DNA of 64,000 nucleotides from Chryseotalea sp. WA131a (GTDB lineage: Bacteria; Bacteroidota; Bacteroidia; Cytophagales; Cyclobacteriaceae). Numbering within the stretch: the first letter of the stretch is position 1; the number at the start of each line of letters is the position of its first letter. Below the pieces are notes generated by a model that had not been told where the DNA came from, searched no databases, and was given only the letters and a program-made list of their open reading frames with translations. The stretch spans positions 3,038,001 through 3,102,000 of the forward strand of contig CP073016.1 of the NCBI GenBank assembly GCA_025370075.1, given 5' to 3'. Made by a program: the position numbers and the translations under genes. Below are positions 40,816 through 50,725 of this stretch, piece by piece.

Positions 40816-42168
40816 TTAAATCACCCCCTGTGCTTGCATTGCCTTGGCAACTTTCAAGAAACCAGCAATGTTGGCGCCTACCATGTAGTTGCCAGGCTTG
40901 CCGTATTCTTTGGCCGCGGCCAAACAGGTATCGTGAATGTTTTTCATAATGCCCACCAGTTTTGCATCCACCTCTTCGCGCGTCCAATTCGAACCCATAA
41001 AATTTTGAGTCATCTCTAAACCAGATGTGGCCACACCGCCCGCGTTGCTTGCTTTGCCAGGAGAATACATCACACCATTGTCCAACAAAACATTAATGCC
41101 TTCGATGGTGGTTGGCATGTTGGCACCTTCACCTACTAGCTTCACCCCGTTCTTCACTAAGTTATTGGCATCTTTTGTGTTCACTTCGTTTTGTGTGGCG
41201 CATGGAAAAGCGCAATCAGCCTTCACATTCCAAAGCGGATTGTGGTCAGCCCTTGTATCCACTTCTTGGTAAACGCACTTGTACTTGTCTGCATATTCTT
41301 TGATGCGCCCTCTGCGATTATTTTTCAAATCTTTTAGGAACTCCAACTTCTCTTGCGTAAAGCCAGCTTCATCAATAATGATTCCATTCGAATCAGAAGC
41401 GGTAATCACTTTTCCGCCCAAGTGAATGATTTTTTCAATGGCGTACTGTGATACGTTTCCAGAACCGGAAACTAAACACGTTTTTCCTTTGATGCTGCTG
41501 CCCACGTTTTGCAACATGTTCTCGGCAAAGTAAATCAAACCATATCCAGTAGCTTCCGTGCGAATCAAACTGCCTCCCCAGCCAATACCTTTTCCTGTAA
41601 GCACACCTGTAAATTCATTTTTTATTTTTTTGTACGCACCAAACAAATACCCAATCTCGCGGCCGCCCACACCAATATCGCCCGCAGGAACATCCAATCG
41701 GTGACTGATATGCCTTGCCAATTCACCCATAAAGGCCTGGCAAAATTTCATTACCTCATTGTCTGATTTTCCCTTGGGGTCAAAATCGCTTCCTCCTTTT
41801 CCACCACCCATGGGTATCCCCGTAAGGGCATTTTTAAAAATCTGTTCGAAGGCCAAAAACTTTAACACACTAGGTGTTACCGAAGGGTGGAATCGCAAAC
41901 CGCCTTTGTAAGGACCAATAGCACTATTCATCTGCACGCGGTAGCCGCGATTTACTTGTACTTCGCCCTTATCATCTAGCCACGTAACCCGAAATGAAAT
42001 CAAGCGCTCGGGCTCCAACATACGCTCCAATAATTTTAGTCTGGCAAACGCTGGATTTTTTTCTAGTACGGGCAACACGGAAGCGATTACCTCTTCGGCC
42101 GCTTGCAAAAATTCTGGCTCATTGGGGTTGCGCTTTTTTACATTTTCAAGAATGGAAGAATGGCTCAT
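40816..42168 (-). CDS. gdhA: NADP-type glutamate dehydrogenase
   Basis: A 450-residue hexameric GDH of the usual bacterial length, catalysing 2-oxoglutarate + ammonium to glutamate. KGGLRFHPSVTPSVLKFLAFEQ (quoted in part), GIPMGGGKGGSDFDPKG with the catalytic lysine, DIGVGGREIGYLFG and SGSGNVSQYAIEK for NAD(P) are all clear. It ends a small minus-strand group; the repeat element follows. Cofactor preference is inferred from the family. Confidence 0.95.
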   Translation of the reverse strand: MSHSSILENVKKRNPNEPEFLQAAEEVIASVLPVLEKNPAFARLKLLERMLEPERLISFRVTWLDDKGEVQVNRGYRVQMNSAIGPYKGGLRFHPSVTPSVLKFLAFEQIFKNALTGIPMGGGKGGSDFDPKGKSDNEVMKFCQAFMGELARHISHRLDVPAGDIGVGGREIGYLFGAYKKIKNEFTGVLTGKGIGWGGSLIRTEATGYGLIYFAENMLQNVGSSIKGKTCLVSGSGNVSQYAIEKIIHLGGKVITASDSNGIIIDEAGFTQEKLEFLKDLKNNRRGRIKEYADKYKCVYQEVDTRADHNPLWNVKADCAFPCATQNEVNTKDANNLVKNGVKLVGEGANMPTTIEGINVLLDNGVMYSPGKASNAGGVATSGLEMTQNFMGSNWTREEVDAKLVGIMKNIHDTCLAAAKEYGKPGNYMVGANIAGFLKVAKAMQAQGVI

Positions 42169-42252
42169 AAAGCTGGGGTTTTGGAAATGGCGAGCAAGTT
42201 AAGCAAGAAACTGCAAACGTTGTAGTGGCTTAAAGTTTAGGTTTTTCCTGAA

Positions 42253-42489
42253 TTGGTAATTCAATGCAAATCGAGTGTTGATGCCGATTTGACTACTAAA
42301 AGAGTAATAAAAGTAGAAACCTTTGTGGACTTTAAAAGCAAATTTCAAAATGCAAGATTGGGTGGAGGTTCATATGATAAGTGTATGAATATAGCATTTG
42401 CTGCTTGTAGTGGAGATGCCGCCTGCACGATCATGTGTGGTTTTGCATTTGCAAGTTGCGTGGCTGCCACGATGATTGCATGTTGGTAG
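42253..42489 (+). CDS. Small Cys-rich peptide with GG-type leader (bacteriocin-like candidate)
   Basis: A frame of up to 78 residues ending in a hydrophobic, cysteine-rich segment after a glycine triplet: ...FKSKFQNARLGGG then SYDKCMNIAFAACSGDAAC and TIMCGFAFASCVAATMIACW. Six cysteines lie in the 37 residues after GGG. The layout resembles class-II or RiPP precursors cut after a double glycine. No ATG is in frame before residue 45; the most upstream start is TTG 42253 (others: TTG 42289, ATG 42385). No peptidase or ABC exporter is adjacent. A two-helix protein follows 31 bases later. Function is a hypothesis. Confidence 0.5.
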   Translation: MVIQCKSSVDADLTTKRVIKVETFVDFKSKFQNARLGGGSYDKCMNIAFAACSGDAACTIMCGFAFASCVAATMIACW

Positions 42490-42520
42490 GTAGTTTTATA
42501 TCTTCGAAAAAAATATAAAA

Positions 42521-42724
42521 ATGAAGAACTTCCTAATCACGTGTTTTACAATAAACCTGATCCTTAGCGTAATTGTAAGCTTATTTTTTACAAGCAGAGG
42601 TGATAAATTTTGGCGTCTGTTCTTTATCAGCTTAGTTCTCTCGTGCTTTTATGGTATCACATCGGGTATAAAGCAGGATGGGGAAAGAAATCGAAAAAAG
42701 TCTGTTAAAAAATCCTTTGCTTAG
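42521..42724 (+). CDS. Small two-helix basic membrane protein (immunity-like candidate)
   Basis: A 67-residue protein starting ATG 42521: helix one NFLITCFTINLILSVIVSLF, basic loop, helix two FFISLVLSCFYGITSGI, and a strongly basic tail RNRKKSVKKS. No homologue recognised. Small size, two helices and basic tail resemble immunity proteins that accompany small membrane-active peptides, and it lies 31 bases after the Cys-rich peptide gene before a shared terminator. The link is inference. Confidence 0.55.
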   Translation: MKNFLITCFTINLILSVIVSLFFTSRGDKFWRLFFISLVLSCFYGITSGIKQDGERNRKKSVKKSFA

Positions 42725-42756
42725 ATAAATTGATTTGAATAACTCCGAAATACACA

Positions 42757-42790
42757 AAAGGCTGTAAAATTTTACGGCCTTCTTGTTTTA
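42757..42790. terminator. Bidirectional terminator
   Basis: GGCTGTAAAATTTTACGGCC at 42760-42779 with A-rich left and T-rich right flanks; it serves the small peptide genes (plus) and the S9A peptidase gene (minus, stop at 42808). Confidence 0.8.
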
Positions 42791-42807
42791 ATACCACTAT
42801 GCCTAAA

Positions 42808-44931
42808 TCACATATCCTTCTTCACCATCGGTGGAATCACGCCCATGTTATACCAAGTAAAAGCAAATTGATCGGCATCTAAATCCAAAGCTTTCGAAAG
42901 GTTAGATGAACCGTGAGCAGACTTTCGGTCGATCCGAATCAATACTGGCGCGGGGCCTGTTTGGGCTGCCTGAAGGCCAGCTGAAAATTTGAACGAGTGG
43001 CCTGGCACCACGCGGTCGTCATGATCAGCCGTGTTTACCAATGTTGCCGGATAGTTGGCTGCCTTCAAATTGTGAACTGGAGAGTATGATTTGAGATATT
43101 CAAACATTTCTTTCGAGTCATCGGCAGTCCCATAGTCAGGAGACCAACCAGGGCCCGCGGAGAATTTATGGTAGCGAAGCATATCCATTACACCCACTCC
43201 GGGTAAAGCAACTTTGAATAGGTCTGGACGTTGCGTCATGCATGCGCCCACTAATAGACCACCATTTGAAGCGCCTTGGATTGCTAAGTAGTTATTTGAA
43301 GTGTATTTTTCGGCAATGAGGTATTCTGCAGCGCCAATGAAATCGTCAAAAACATTTTGCTTTTTCATTTTTATTCCTGCCTTATGCCATTCTTCGCCAT
43401 ACTCACCTCCACCCCTGAGGTTTGGTTGCGCATAAATTCCTCCATTCTCTAACCAAACAATCAAGGACGGGTCGAAGTACGGAGTTAACGAAATGTTAAA
43501 CCCTCCATAGCCATACAACATAGTTGGGTTTTTCCCATTTTGCTGCGTTCCTTTTTTATACACAATGAACATCGGCACTTGGGTGCCATCCTTGCTTTTG
43601 TAAAATTTTTGAATCATCTCATAATCCGATGCCTGAAAACTAACTTTGGGTGCTGTAACCTCTTCGGATTTCCCGCTCGGAATGTTATACTTAAAAATGG
43701 TGGTGGGATAAAGAAACGAAGTAAAGGAATAGTAGATATCCATCTCATTTTTTCGAGCACCTCCCCATCCTGCTGATCCAATTCCAGGCAGTGCCACATC
43801 GCGCTCAAATTTGCCCGACAGATCGAACTGTTTTATCAATGACTTTACATCCACTGTATAGTCTGCGAAAATTTTACCGCCTCCGGTTGAAAAACTTGCT
43901 ACACTCTTACCCTCAGGTATTACATCCTGCCACTGATCAGGAGTGGGTCTAGACAACTCAACTTTTACTAAGCGCTGGTTTGGGGCTTTGTAATTGGTTT
44001 GAATGAGCAAAGTTTTTCCAATTTTATCCACTACGGAGTGATCATTTTCTTGGTTACTTACCACAGTCACTATTTTTGAATTCGGTTGTGTCAAATCTCT
44101 TACGTACAGCTCTTGTCCGGAAGTGCCATTGGTTGCTAAAATCACTTGCAGCTGTTCGTCTTCCGTTAAGTAGCTCCAAACGTATCTCCTGGGATTAGTA
44201 TCATCTCCAAAAATAATGTCATCCTGCGAGTATGGGTTCCCCAATTTGTGGTAATAGAGTTTCTGGTTTTCAGCTTTGGCAGTAATTTTACTAGTGCCTT
44301 TTAATGAAGGGTACTTTGTGTAAAAAAAACCATCGTTGCCAAGCCACGCGATGGAAGAAAATTTTAGCCCCCGAAGAGTATCATCCAAAATTTTCTTTGT
44401 AAAGGGATCAATCGCTACTGCCTCCGTCCAATCGGAACCGCTTTTTGCAACTTGATAAACTAAACGCGATCCATCTTTTGAAAAAGACATTCCACCAAGC
44501 CGAGTGGTGCCGTCTGCCGAAAATGTATTTGGGTCTAGAAAAACCTCGGGCTCCCCTTTTTCTCCCTTTTTACGATAATACACGCTCTGATTTTGAAGCC
44601 CGTCATTTTTCGAATAGTAGAAGTAATCACCATATCGAAACGGAGCGCCTAAACGTTCGTAATTGTAGACTTCCCCAAGCCGTTTGCGTATATCGCCCCG
44701 GTATGGAATGCTATTCATGTAATTTGTTGTAAAAGCGATTTGCTTTTCAACCCAATCAGATGTCTCCTTTAATGTATCATTTTCAAGCCAACGGTATGGA
44801 TCGGTTATGGGTGTGCCAAACAATGTATCTACCACAGCGCCCTTTTCGGTGACAGGATATTTCGAAATTTCAGATTTCTTGGGCTGCGAACAAGCAATAG
44901 CAAGGGCCGCAATGAATAGGAGTTTTTTCAT
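42808..44931 (-). CDS. Prolyl oligopeptidase (S9A), exported lipoprotein
   Basis: A 707-residue protein with a lipoprotein signal (MKKLLFIAALAIAC, Cys as lipid anchor). The N-terminal beta-propeller precedes the hydrolase domain with S555 in QGASNGGLLVGA, D638/D639 in TADHDDRVVP and H673 in DRKSAHGSS, the triad of prolyl oligopeptidase. It cleaves proline-containing short peptides, here at the outer face of a membrane. Length matches bacterial POPs. It is the third secreted peptidase in 12 kb. Second helix-free start not needed. Confidence 0.92.
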   Translation of the reverse strand: MKKLLFIAALAIACSQPKKSEISKYPVTEKGAVVDTLFGTPITDPYRWLENDTLKETSDWVEKQIAFTTNYMNSIPYRGDIRKRLGEVYNYERLGAPFRYGDYFYYSKNDGLQNQSVYYRKKGEKGEPEVFLDPNTFSADGTTRLGGMSFSKDGSRLVYQVAKSGSDWTEAVAIDPFTKKILDDTLRGLKFSSIAWLGNDGFFYTKYPSLKGTSKITAKAENQKLYYHKLGNPYSQDDIIFGDDTNPRRYVWSYLTEDEQLQVILATNGTSGQELYVRDLTQPNSKIVTVVSNQENDHSVVDKIGKTLLIQTNYKAPNQRLVKVELSRPTPDQWQDVIPEGKSVASFSTGGGKIFADYTVDVKSLIKQFDLSGKFERDVALPGIGSAGWGGARKNEMDIYYSFTSFLYPTTIFKYNIPSGKSEEVTAPKVSFQASDYEMIQKFYKSKDGTQVPMFIVYKKGTQQNGKNPTMLYGYGGFNISLTPYFDPSLIVWLENGGIYAQPNLRGGGEYGEEWHKAGIKMKKQNVFDDFIGAAEYLIAEKYTSNNYLAIQGASNGGLLVGACMTQRPDLFKVALPGVGVMDMLRYHKFSAGPGWSPDYGTADDSKEMFEYLKSYSPVHNLKAANYPATLVNTADHDDRVVPGHSFKFSAGLQAAQTGPAPVLIRIDRKSAHGSSNLSKALDLDADQFAFTWYNMGVIPPMVKKDM

Positions 44932-45030
44932 CTTATTTGACTTTTGGGATTTGAAAATTATAAAAATGCAAGGCGATAACCAACAATTTGCAACACGAAT
45001 GTTTTAACTTGTGCCTATCTCTAAAGATTT

Positions 45031-45798
45031 ATGAAGACAACCTACCTTTCCCTTCTCAATCTCATCGGCCTGGTGGCCGTCATTATCGTCAATACGCTCG
45101 CCATCACGCTTCCGATTAATGGTATGAGTACGGGTGCTATTTCAGATTTATACCCGAGCTTGTTTACGCCCGCGGGCTTTACGTTTTCGGTTTGGAGCGC
45201 GATTTACCTGTTGCTCATTACTTTTTCGATCTACCAATTTTGGTTGCAACGCGAAGCTTATTTTTCTGAATTATCCTTGTGGTTTTTGCTCTCGTGCGTT
45301 GCCAACGCCAGTTGGATTTTGGTTTGGCACCATTTATTCACGTTAGCTTCTGTGGTCATCATGCTGTTACTGCTGTTTTCGCTCACACGAATCTTTTTGT
45401 TGCTTCAGCAACATAAAATGAAGGACGCGTGGCAGTGGATAGCGTTAAAGCTGCCGTTTTTGTTTTATCTCTCTTGGATTTGCGTGGCCACCATTGCCAA
45501 CATTTCGTGTTTGCTGTTGGATTGGAAGTGGGACGGTGGTTTTCTCTCACCCGAAATTTGGACGGTAACGATGATCGCCATTGCAGCCGTACTCGGATTG
45601 TTTATGGCCTATCGATTTAAAGAGCCTGCTTTTCTGTTGGTGTTAATGTGGGCCTTCTTTGGTATTTACAGCAAGCGCGTGAATGCCGATTATCAACTAA
45701 TTGCTGATGCTGCGAGAATTGCTACCGTGGTGATAGCGATTATGTTTGGTGGATTGATTGTTATTTTTTGGCAAGCTAAAACTACTAGGCCGAAGTAA
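45031..45798 (+). CDS. TspO/MBR-related tryptophan-rich membrane protein
   Basis: A 255-residue protein with seven to eight helices, beginning with LFTPAGFTFSVWSAIYLLL, the first-loop signature of the TspO/MBR (tryptophan-rich sensory) family; WILVWHH and WDGGFLSPEIW supply more tryptophans. Family members bind porphyrins or cholesterol and are longer than the five-helix core in this phylum. It is convergent with a small membrane protein gene, whose stop is one base away. Role not defined here. Confidence 0.75.
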   Translation: MKTTYLSLLNLIGLVAVIIVNTLAITLPINGMSTGAISDLYPSLFTPAGFTFSVWSAIYLLLITFSIYQFWLQREAYFSELSLWFLLSCVANASWILVWHHLFTLASVVIMLLLLFSLTRIFLLLQQHKMKDAWQWIALKLPFLFYLSWICVATIANISCLLLDWKWDGGFLSPEIWTVTMIAIAAVLGLFMAYRFKEPAFLLVLMWAFFGIYSKRVNADYQLIADAARIATVVIAIMFGGLIVIFWQAKTTRPK

Positions 45799-45799
45799 A

Positions 45800-46051
45800 T
45801 TACTTGTAGATAAGATAAAAAGCGAAGAACAAATGAAGTGCTAATGATCCAACGAGGGGAAAATAATTACCAGCATCGTACTTTCTAATTCCATAAACTT
45901 TCAACATGATATAGGGCAATGGGAGAAGTAAAAAAATGGCCTGAGGCAGCTGAATTTTTTTAAACAGGGTCAGAAATACCACGCCATAATAAGCGAACAA
46001 TAAAATTCGACTTATTACTTCAATTGTTACCTCTTCTCTTTTTGGGTTCAT
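45800..46051 (-). CDS. Small three-helix membrane protein, unknown
   Basis: An 83-residue protein starting at ATG 46049-46051 (MNPKREEVTIEVISRILLF). Three hydrophobic segments: ILLFAYYGVVFLTLF, QAIFLLLPLPYIMLKVYG and LVGSLALHLFFAFYLIY. No family recognised. It follows serS by 22 bases in the same direction, so it may be co-transcribed. The frame can be extended to a TTG at 46090, into serS; unlikely. Confidence 0.6.
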   Translation of the reverse strand: MNPKREEVTIEVISRILLFAYYGVVFLTLFKKIQLPQAIFLLLPLPYIMLKVYGIRKYDAGNYFPLVGSLALHLFFAFYLIYK

Positions 46052-46073
46052 TGGGGTGGATTTAAATAAATGA

Positions 46074-47348
46074 TCAATTGACCCACTCAAACACCGTCCA
46101 TGGCACCAACACTTTTGGAATCTTTATTCCTTCCGGTGTTTGGTTGTTCTCCAAAATCGCTGCCACAATCCGCGGAAGCGCCAGCGCACTGCCATTGAGC
46201 GTGTGCAACAATTGCATTTTGCCCTCTTTGTTTTTGTAGCGCAACTTCAAGCGGTTCGCTTGGTAGGTTTCAAAGTTACTAACAGAGCTAACCTCTAACC
46301 AGCGCTGCTGTGCAGCAGAAAACACTTCAAAGTCGTAGGTCATAGCCGAGTTGAAACCCATATCGCCACCGCACAACAGTAATCTTCTAAAAGGTAACTC
46401 TAATTTTTTCAAAAGCCCCGCCACGTGTTCGCTCATCTCTTCTAAAATGCGATACGAATCTTCGGGCTTGCACACTTGCACAATTTCTACTTTGTCAAAT
46501 TGATGAAGTCTATTCAGTCCGCGCACGTGCGCACCCCAGCTACCCGCCTCCCTGCGGAAGCAAGGTGTATAGCCTACATTTTTTATGGGTAAGTCGGCTT
46601 CGCTCACAATTACATCACGATAGAGATTAGTAATCGGAACTTCGGCCGTGGGTATCAAATACAAACCATCGGCATTCACAAAATACATTTGCCCCTCCTT
46701 GTCGGGAAGTTGGCCTGTGCCATAGCCAGAGTCTTCGTTCACCACAATAGGTGGTTGCATTTCAATGTAGCCTGCCTTGTCGGCCTCGCTCAAAAAGAAA
46801 TTGATCAACGCGCGTTGCAACTTTGCTCCTTTCCCTTTGTAGACGGGGAAGCCTGCCCCCGCTATTTTTACGCCCAGCTCAAAATCGATGATGTCGTATT
46901 TTTTAATCAACTCCCAATGAGGAAGTGCATCACTGCTCAGTGTGGGGATTTCGCCAATAGGCGCTTCATATAAATTATCTTCTGCCGATTTGCCTGCGGG
47001 CACGTTGGTGGCTGGCACGTTGGGGATTTTATAAAGTACTTGGGTCAGTTCTTTGTCAACACTTTCTAAGCGAACCCCGTTTGCTTTAATGATTTCTTTT
47101 TCTTGTGCTACCTGAGCACGCAAGGTGGTGGCTTCATCGGCCTTGCCACTTTTCATCAGCTCTCCAATTTTTTTTGAATCGGCATTGGCTTTGGTTTCTC
47201 TTTCTTGGGTATCGGTAAGGAGGGCACGCTTTTGTTTATCGAGCTCAAGGGCTTTGTTTACTAATTCGCTGGCATCTTTCAAATGTCGTTTCGCCAGTCC
47301 ATCGATAACGGCCTGCGTATTTTCGCGTAAGGTTTGCAATTGCAACAT
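46074..47348 (-). CDS. serS: Seryl-tRNA synthetase
   Basis: A 424-residue class-II synthetase. The N-terminal long helical arm (residues ~30-105), class-II motif 2 with TPCFRREAGSWGAHVRGLNRLHQFDK (quoted in part) and motif 3 with NGSALALPRIVAAILE are all present. Start ATG 47346-47348 gives the usual MLQLQTLREN beginning; an upstream TTG at 47381 would add 11 residues and is less likely. It charges tRNA-Ser with serine and usually tRNA-Sec where present. Confidence 0.96.
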   Translation of the reverse strand: MLQLQTLRENTQAVIDGLAKRHLKDASELVNKALELDKQKRALLTDTQERETKANADSKKIGELMKSGKADEATTLRAQVAQEKEIIKANGVRLESVDKELTQVLYKIPNVPATNVPAGKSAEDNLYEAPIGEIPTLSSDALPHWELIKKYDIIDFELGVKIAGAGFPVYKGKGAKLQRALINFFLSEADKAGYIEMQPPIVVNEDSGYGTGQLPDKEGQMYFVNADGLYLIPTAEVPITNLYRDVIVSEADLPIKNVGYTPCFRREAGSWGAHVRGLNRLHQFDKVEIVQVCKPEDSYRILEEMSEHVAGLLKKLELPFRRLLLCGGDMGFNSAMTYDFEVFSAAQQRWLEVSSVSNFETYQANRLKLRYKNKEGKMQLLHTLNGSALALPRIVAAILENNQTPEGIKIPKVLVPWTVFEWVN

Positions 47349-47608
47349 AGGTGATGAATTTAAGGCGTCAAAAATAGCCAATATTTTTTGGTGAATTTTC
47401 GATCCTCATTTGATACTATTCAAATTTTGGCTTATTATTGCATCATCAATCAGGCCACACCGGCCGACCCAATCAATAAATTTCAATTTCGTTAGTTATC
47501 ATTTTCGGTTTTGATTTACATGTTTATCTAGTTTTTTGCTGAATAACAGCCCTTGCTTTTTATTATAAACCATAACTTCTCTATTTAACCCCTCTATTAA
47601 AATTCTGC

Positions 47609-49195
47609 ATGTACACAATTGAAGATCTCAATGTCAGGCTTATTTCTGAATTAAAAGAAATTGCTGAAGGAATGGGCATCAATGCCAAAAAACTAGGTAA
47701 AGAAGAACTTGTCTACAAAATATTGGACAAACAAGCCGTAGCAGGCGAGCCTACACCAAAGAAAAAAGAAACGCAAGAGCCCGAGCGCAAAATGCGCCCC
47801 CGCAGAAGAGAAAACGTGGCGCCCCCTGTCACCGAATCCGCTACTCCTCCTGCCGAAGAAAAATCGAGCGAAGAGATGATAAAGGATCCTGGCTTTGAAG
47901 TCGATCAAAACATTACTCGCTTTGAAGAAACCACACCCGAACCAATTGCAGAAGCAACTACTTCCACTCAAAATGAGCGCACCGAAACCAGGAATGAAAA
48001 TCGTGAAGAACGTTCGTTCAATCAAAGCCAAAACCCCAACCAAAATCAGCAACCCAGACGCGAAAATTTGGTAAAAGATTTTGATGGTGTGGTCTCCAAC
48101 GAAGGTGTATTGGAAATTATGCAAGATGGTTACGGCTTTTTGCGCTCATCTGATTACAATTATTTGGCCAGCCCCGATGATATTTATGTATCCCCTTCGC
48201 AAATAAAATTGTTTGGCCTTAAAGTAGGCGATACCGTAAAAGGACAAATACGCCCACCGAAGGAAGGCGAAAAATATTTTGCACTATTGAAAGTAGATAG
48301 TGTGAACGGAAAAACCACGGAAGAAATTCGCGACCGTGTTGCCTTTGAATATTTGACCCCACTTTTCCCTGAGCAGAAATTAAAACTCAGTACCACCCAC
48401 GACAACATGTCCACTAGAATTTTGGATTTGTTCTCGCCCATCGGAAAAGGTCAGCGTGGTATGATTGTGGCCCAACCTAAAACAGGTAAAACGGTTTTGT
48501 TGAAAAACATTGCCAACGCCATTGCCGAAAATCACCCCGAAGTATATTTGATTGTGTTGTTGATTGACGAACGCCCTGAAGAGGTGACGGACATGGCACG
48601 CAGTGTAAAGGCGGAAGTGATTGCTTCCACATTTGATGAGCAGGCCGAGCGACATGTGAAAGTTGCCTCCATTGTTCTGGAAAAAGCAAAACGTATGACC
48701 GAGTGTGGCCACGATGTAGTAATCTTATTGGACTCGATTACTCGATTGGCGCGTGCGTACAATACTGTAGTACCATCATCAGGTAAAATTTTATCGGGTG
48801 GTGTGGATGCAAACGCACTCCACAAACCGAAACGTTTCTTTGGTGCCGCTCGAAAAATTGAAAACGGTGGTTCGTTGACCATCATCGCCACGGCATTGAT
48901 TGATACCGGATCTAAAATGGATGAGGTAATCTTTGAAGAATTTAAGGGAACGGGTAACATGGAGTTGCAACTAGACCGTAAACTTTCAAACAGAAGGGTG
49001 TACCCAGCGATTGACGTTCCTGCTTCGGGCACCAGACGAGAGGATTTGTTGATGAAAGAAGAAGAACTTCAGCGGGTGTGGATCTTGCGCAAGTTTATGG
49101 CCGATATGAATTCCATTGAAGCGATGGAATTCCTACAATCGAAAATGAAAGGTACTCGTAACAACGAAGAGTTCTTGATTTCGATGAATGGGTAG
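47609..49195 (+). CDS. rho: Transcription termination factor Rho with large disordered insert
   Basis: A 528-residue protein: N-terminal Rho_N domain (about 1-40), then ~100 residues of low-complexity E/P/N/Q/R-rich sequence, the RNA-binding cold-shock-like domain from about 155 (DGVVSNEGVLEIMQDGYGFLRSSDYNYLASPDDIY in parts), and the RecA-like ATPase with Walker A PKTGKT near 288-293 and LIDERPEEVTDM. Typical Rho is ~420 residues; the extra length is the insert, a feature of Bacteroidota Rho. It is convergent with the DEAD helicase; the gap carries repeats. Confidence 0.95.
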   Translation: MYTIEDLNVRLISELKEIAEGMGINAKKLGKEELVYKILDKQAVAGEPTPKKKETQEPERKMRPRRRENVAPPVTESATPPAEEKSSEEMIKDPGFEVDQNITRFEETTPEPIAEATTSTQNERTETRNENREERSFNQSQNPNQNQQPRRENLVKDFDGVVSNEGVLEIMQDGYGFLRSSDYNYLASPDDIYVSPSQIKLFGLKVGDTVKGQIRPPKEGEKYFALLKVDSVNGKTTEEIRDRVAFEYLTPLFPEQKLKLSTTHDNMSTRILDLFSPIGKGQRGMIVAQPKTGKTVLLKNIANAIAENHPEVYLIVLLIDERPEEVTDMARSVKAEVIASTFDEQAERHVKVASIVLEKAKRMTECGHDVVILLDSITRLARAYNTVVPSSGKILSGGVDANALHKPKRFFGAARKIENGGSLTIIATALIDTGSKMDEVIFEEFKGTGNMELQLDRKLSNRRVYPAIDVPASGTRREDLLMKEEELQRVWILRKFMADMNSIEAMEFLQSKMKGTRNNEEFLISMNG

Positions 49196-49197
49196 AT

Positions 49198-49277
49198 AAT
49201 TTGAAAATGAAACAATTTGAAGATTTGAAAATGTAAGAACCGTTTTCAAATTAACTCATCTTCAAATTTTGAATTCG
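49198..49277. repeat. TTTGAAGATTTGAAAATG-type inverted repeat, copy c
   Basis: AATTTGAAGATTTGAAAATG around 49214-49233 and its complement TTTTCAAATTAACTCATCTTCAAA around 49243-49266 (quoted in parts), three bases after the rho stop. Confidence 0.6.
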
Positions 49278-49366
49278 CGGTCTTTATTCTTTTCTGTAGT
49301 ACCATGTTATCAGTTTCTTCAAATGGGGTTTCATTAACTTAAATGCCCCGGGCAATTCTTTGAAGT
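49269..49366 (-). pseudogene. Decayed tandem copy of the DEAD-helicase 3' end
   Basis: Positions 49269-49366 align with 49458-49566 in the helicase: GAATTCGCGGTCTTTATTC versus GAATTCGGGGTCTTCATAT, TTCAAATGGGGTTTC in both, and GGCAATTC in both. In the helicase frame the copy reads GI-stop-VNETPFEETDNM against GIEVSETPFEEAQEM. It has a stop and a frameshift and is about ten bases shorter, so it is a non-functional leftover of a tandem duplication. Confidence 0.65.
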
Positions 49367-49369
49367 AAG

Positions 49370-49428
49370 TTGAAGATTTGAAAATGAAAGAGCCATTTTC
49401 AAATTAACTCATCTTCAAATTTTCGAAT
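49370..49428. repeat. TTTGAAGATTTGAAAATG-type inverted repeat, copy d
   Basis: TTGAAGATTTGAAAATG at 49370-49386 pairs with CATTTTCAAAT at 49394-49404 and CATCTTCAAATTTT at 49410-49423. It is nearly identical to copy c and sits at the other end of the duplicated helicase fragment. Confidence 0.65.
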
Positions 49429-49433
49429 TGATT

Positions 49434-50669
<1,236 letters not shown>

Positions 50670-50725
50670 GGGTTGGTGGTTTCAGTTTTAACTTTCGTTT
50701 ATCTTTCTTTTATCTTTACAAGGTA

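Noticed and set aside
47693..48124. A 143-codon open frame antisense to the disordered insert of rho
   Set aside because: It mirrors the skewed composition of the low-complexity Rho insert; no start context or homology.
48532..49032. A 166-codon open frame antisense to the rho ATPase domain
   Set aside because: Shadow of strongly biased third positions in a real gene; amino acid composition not protein-like.
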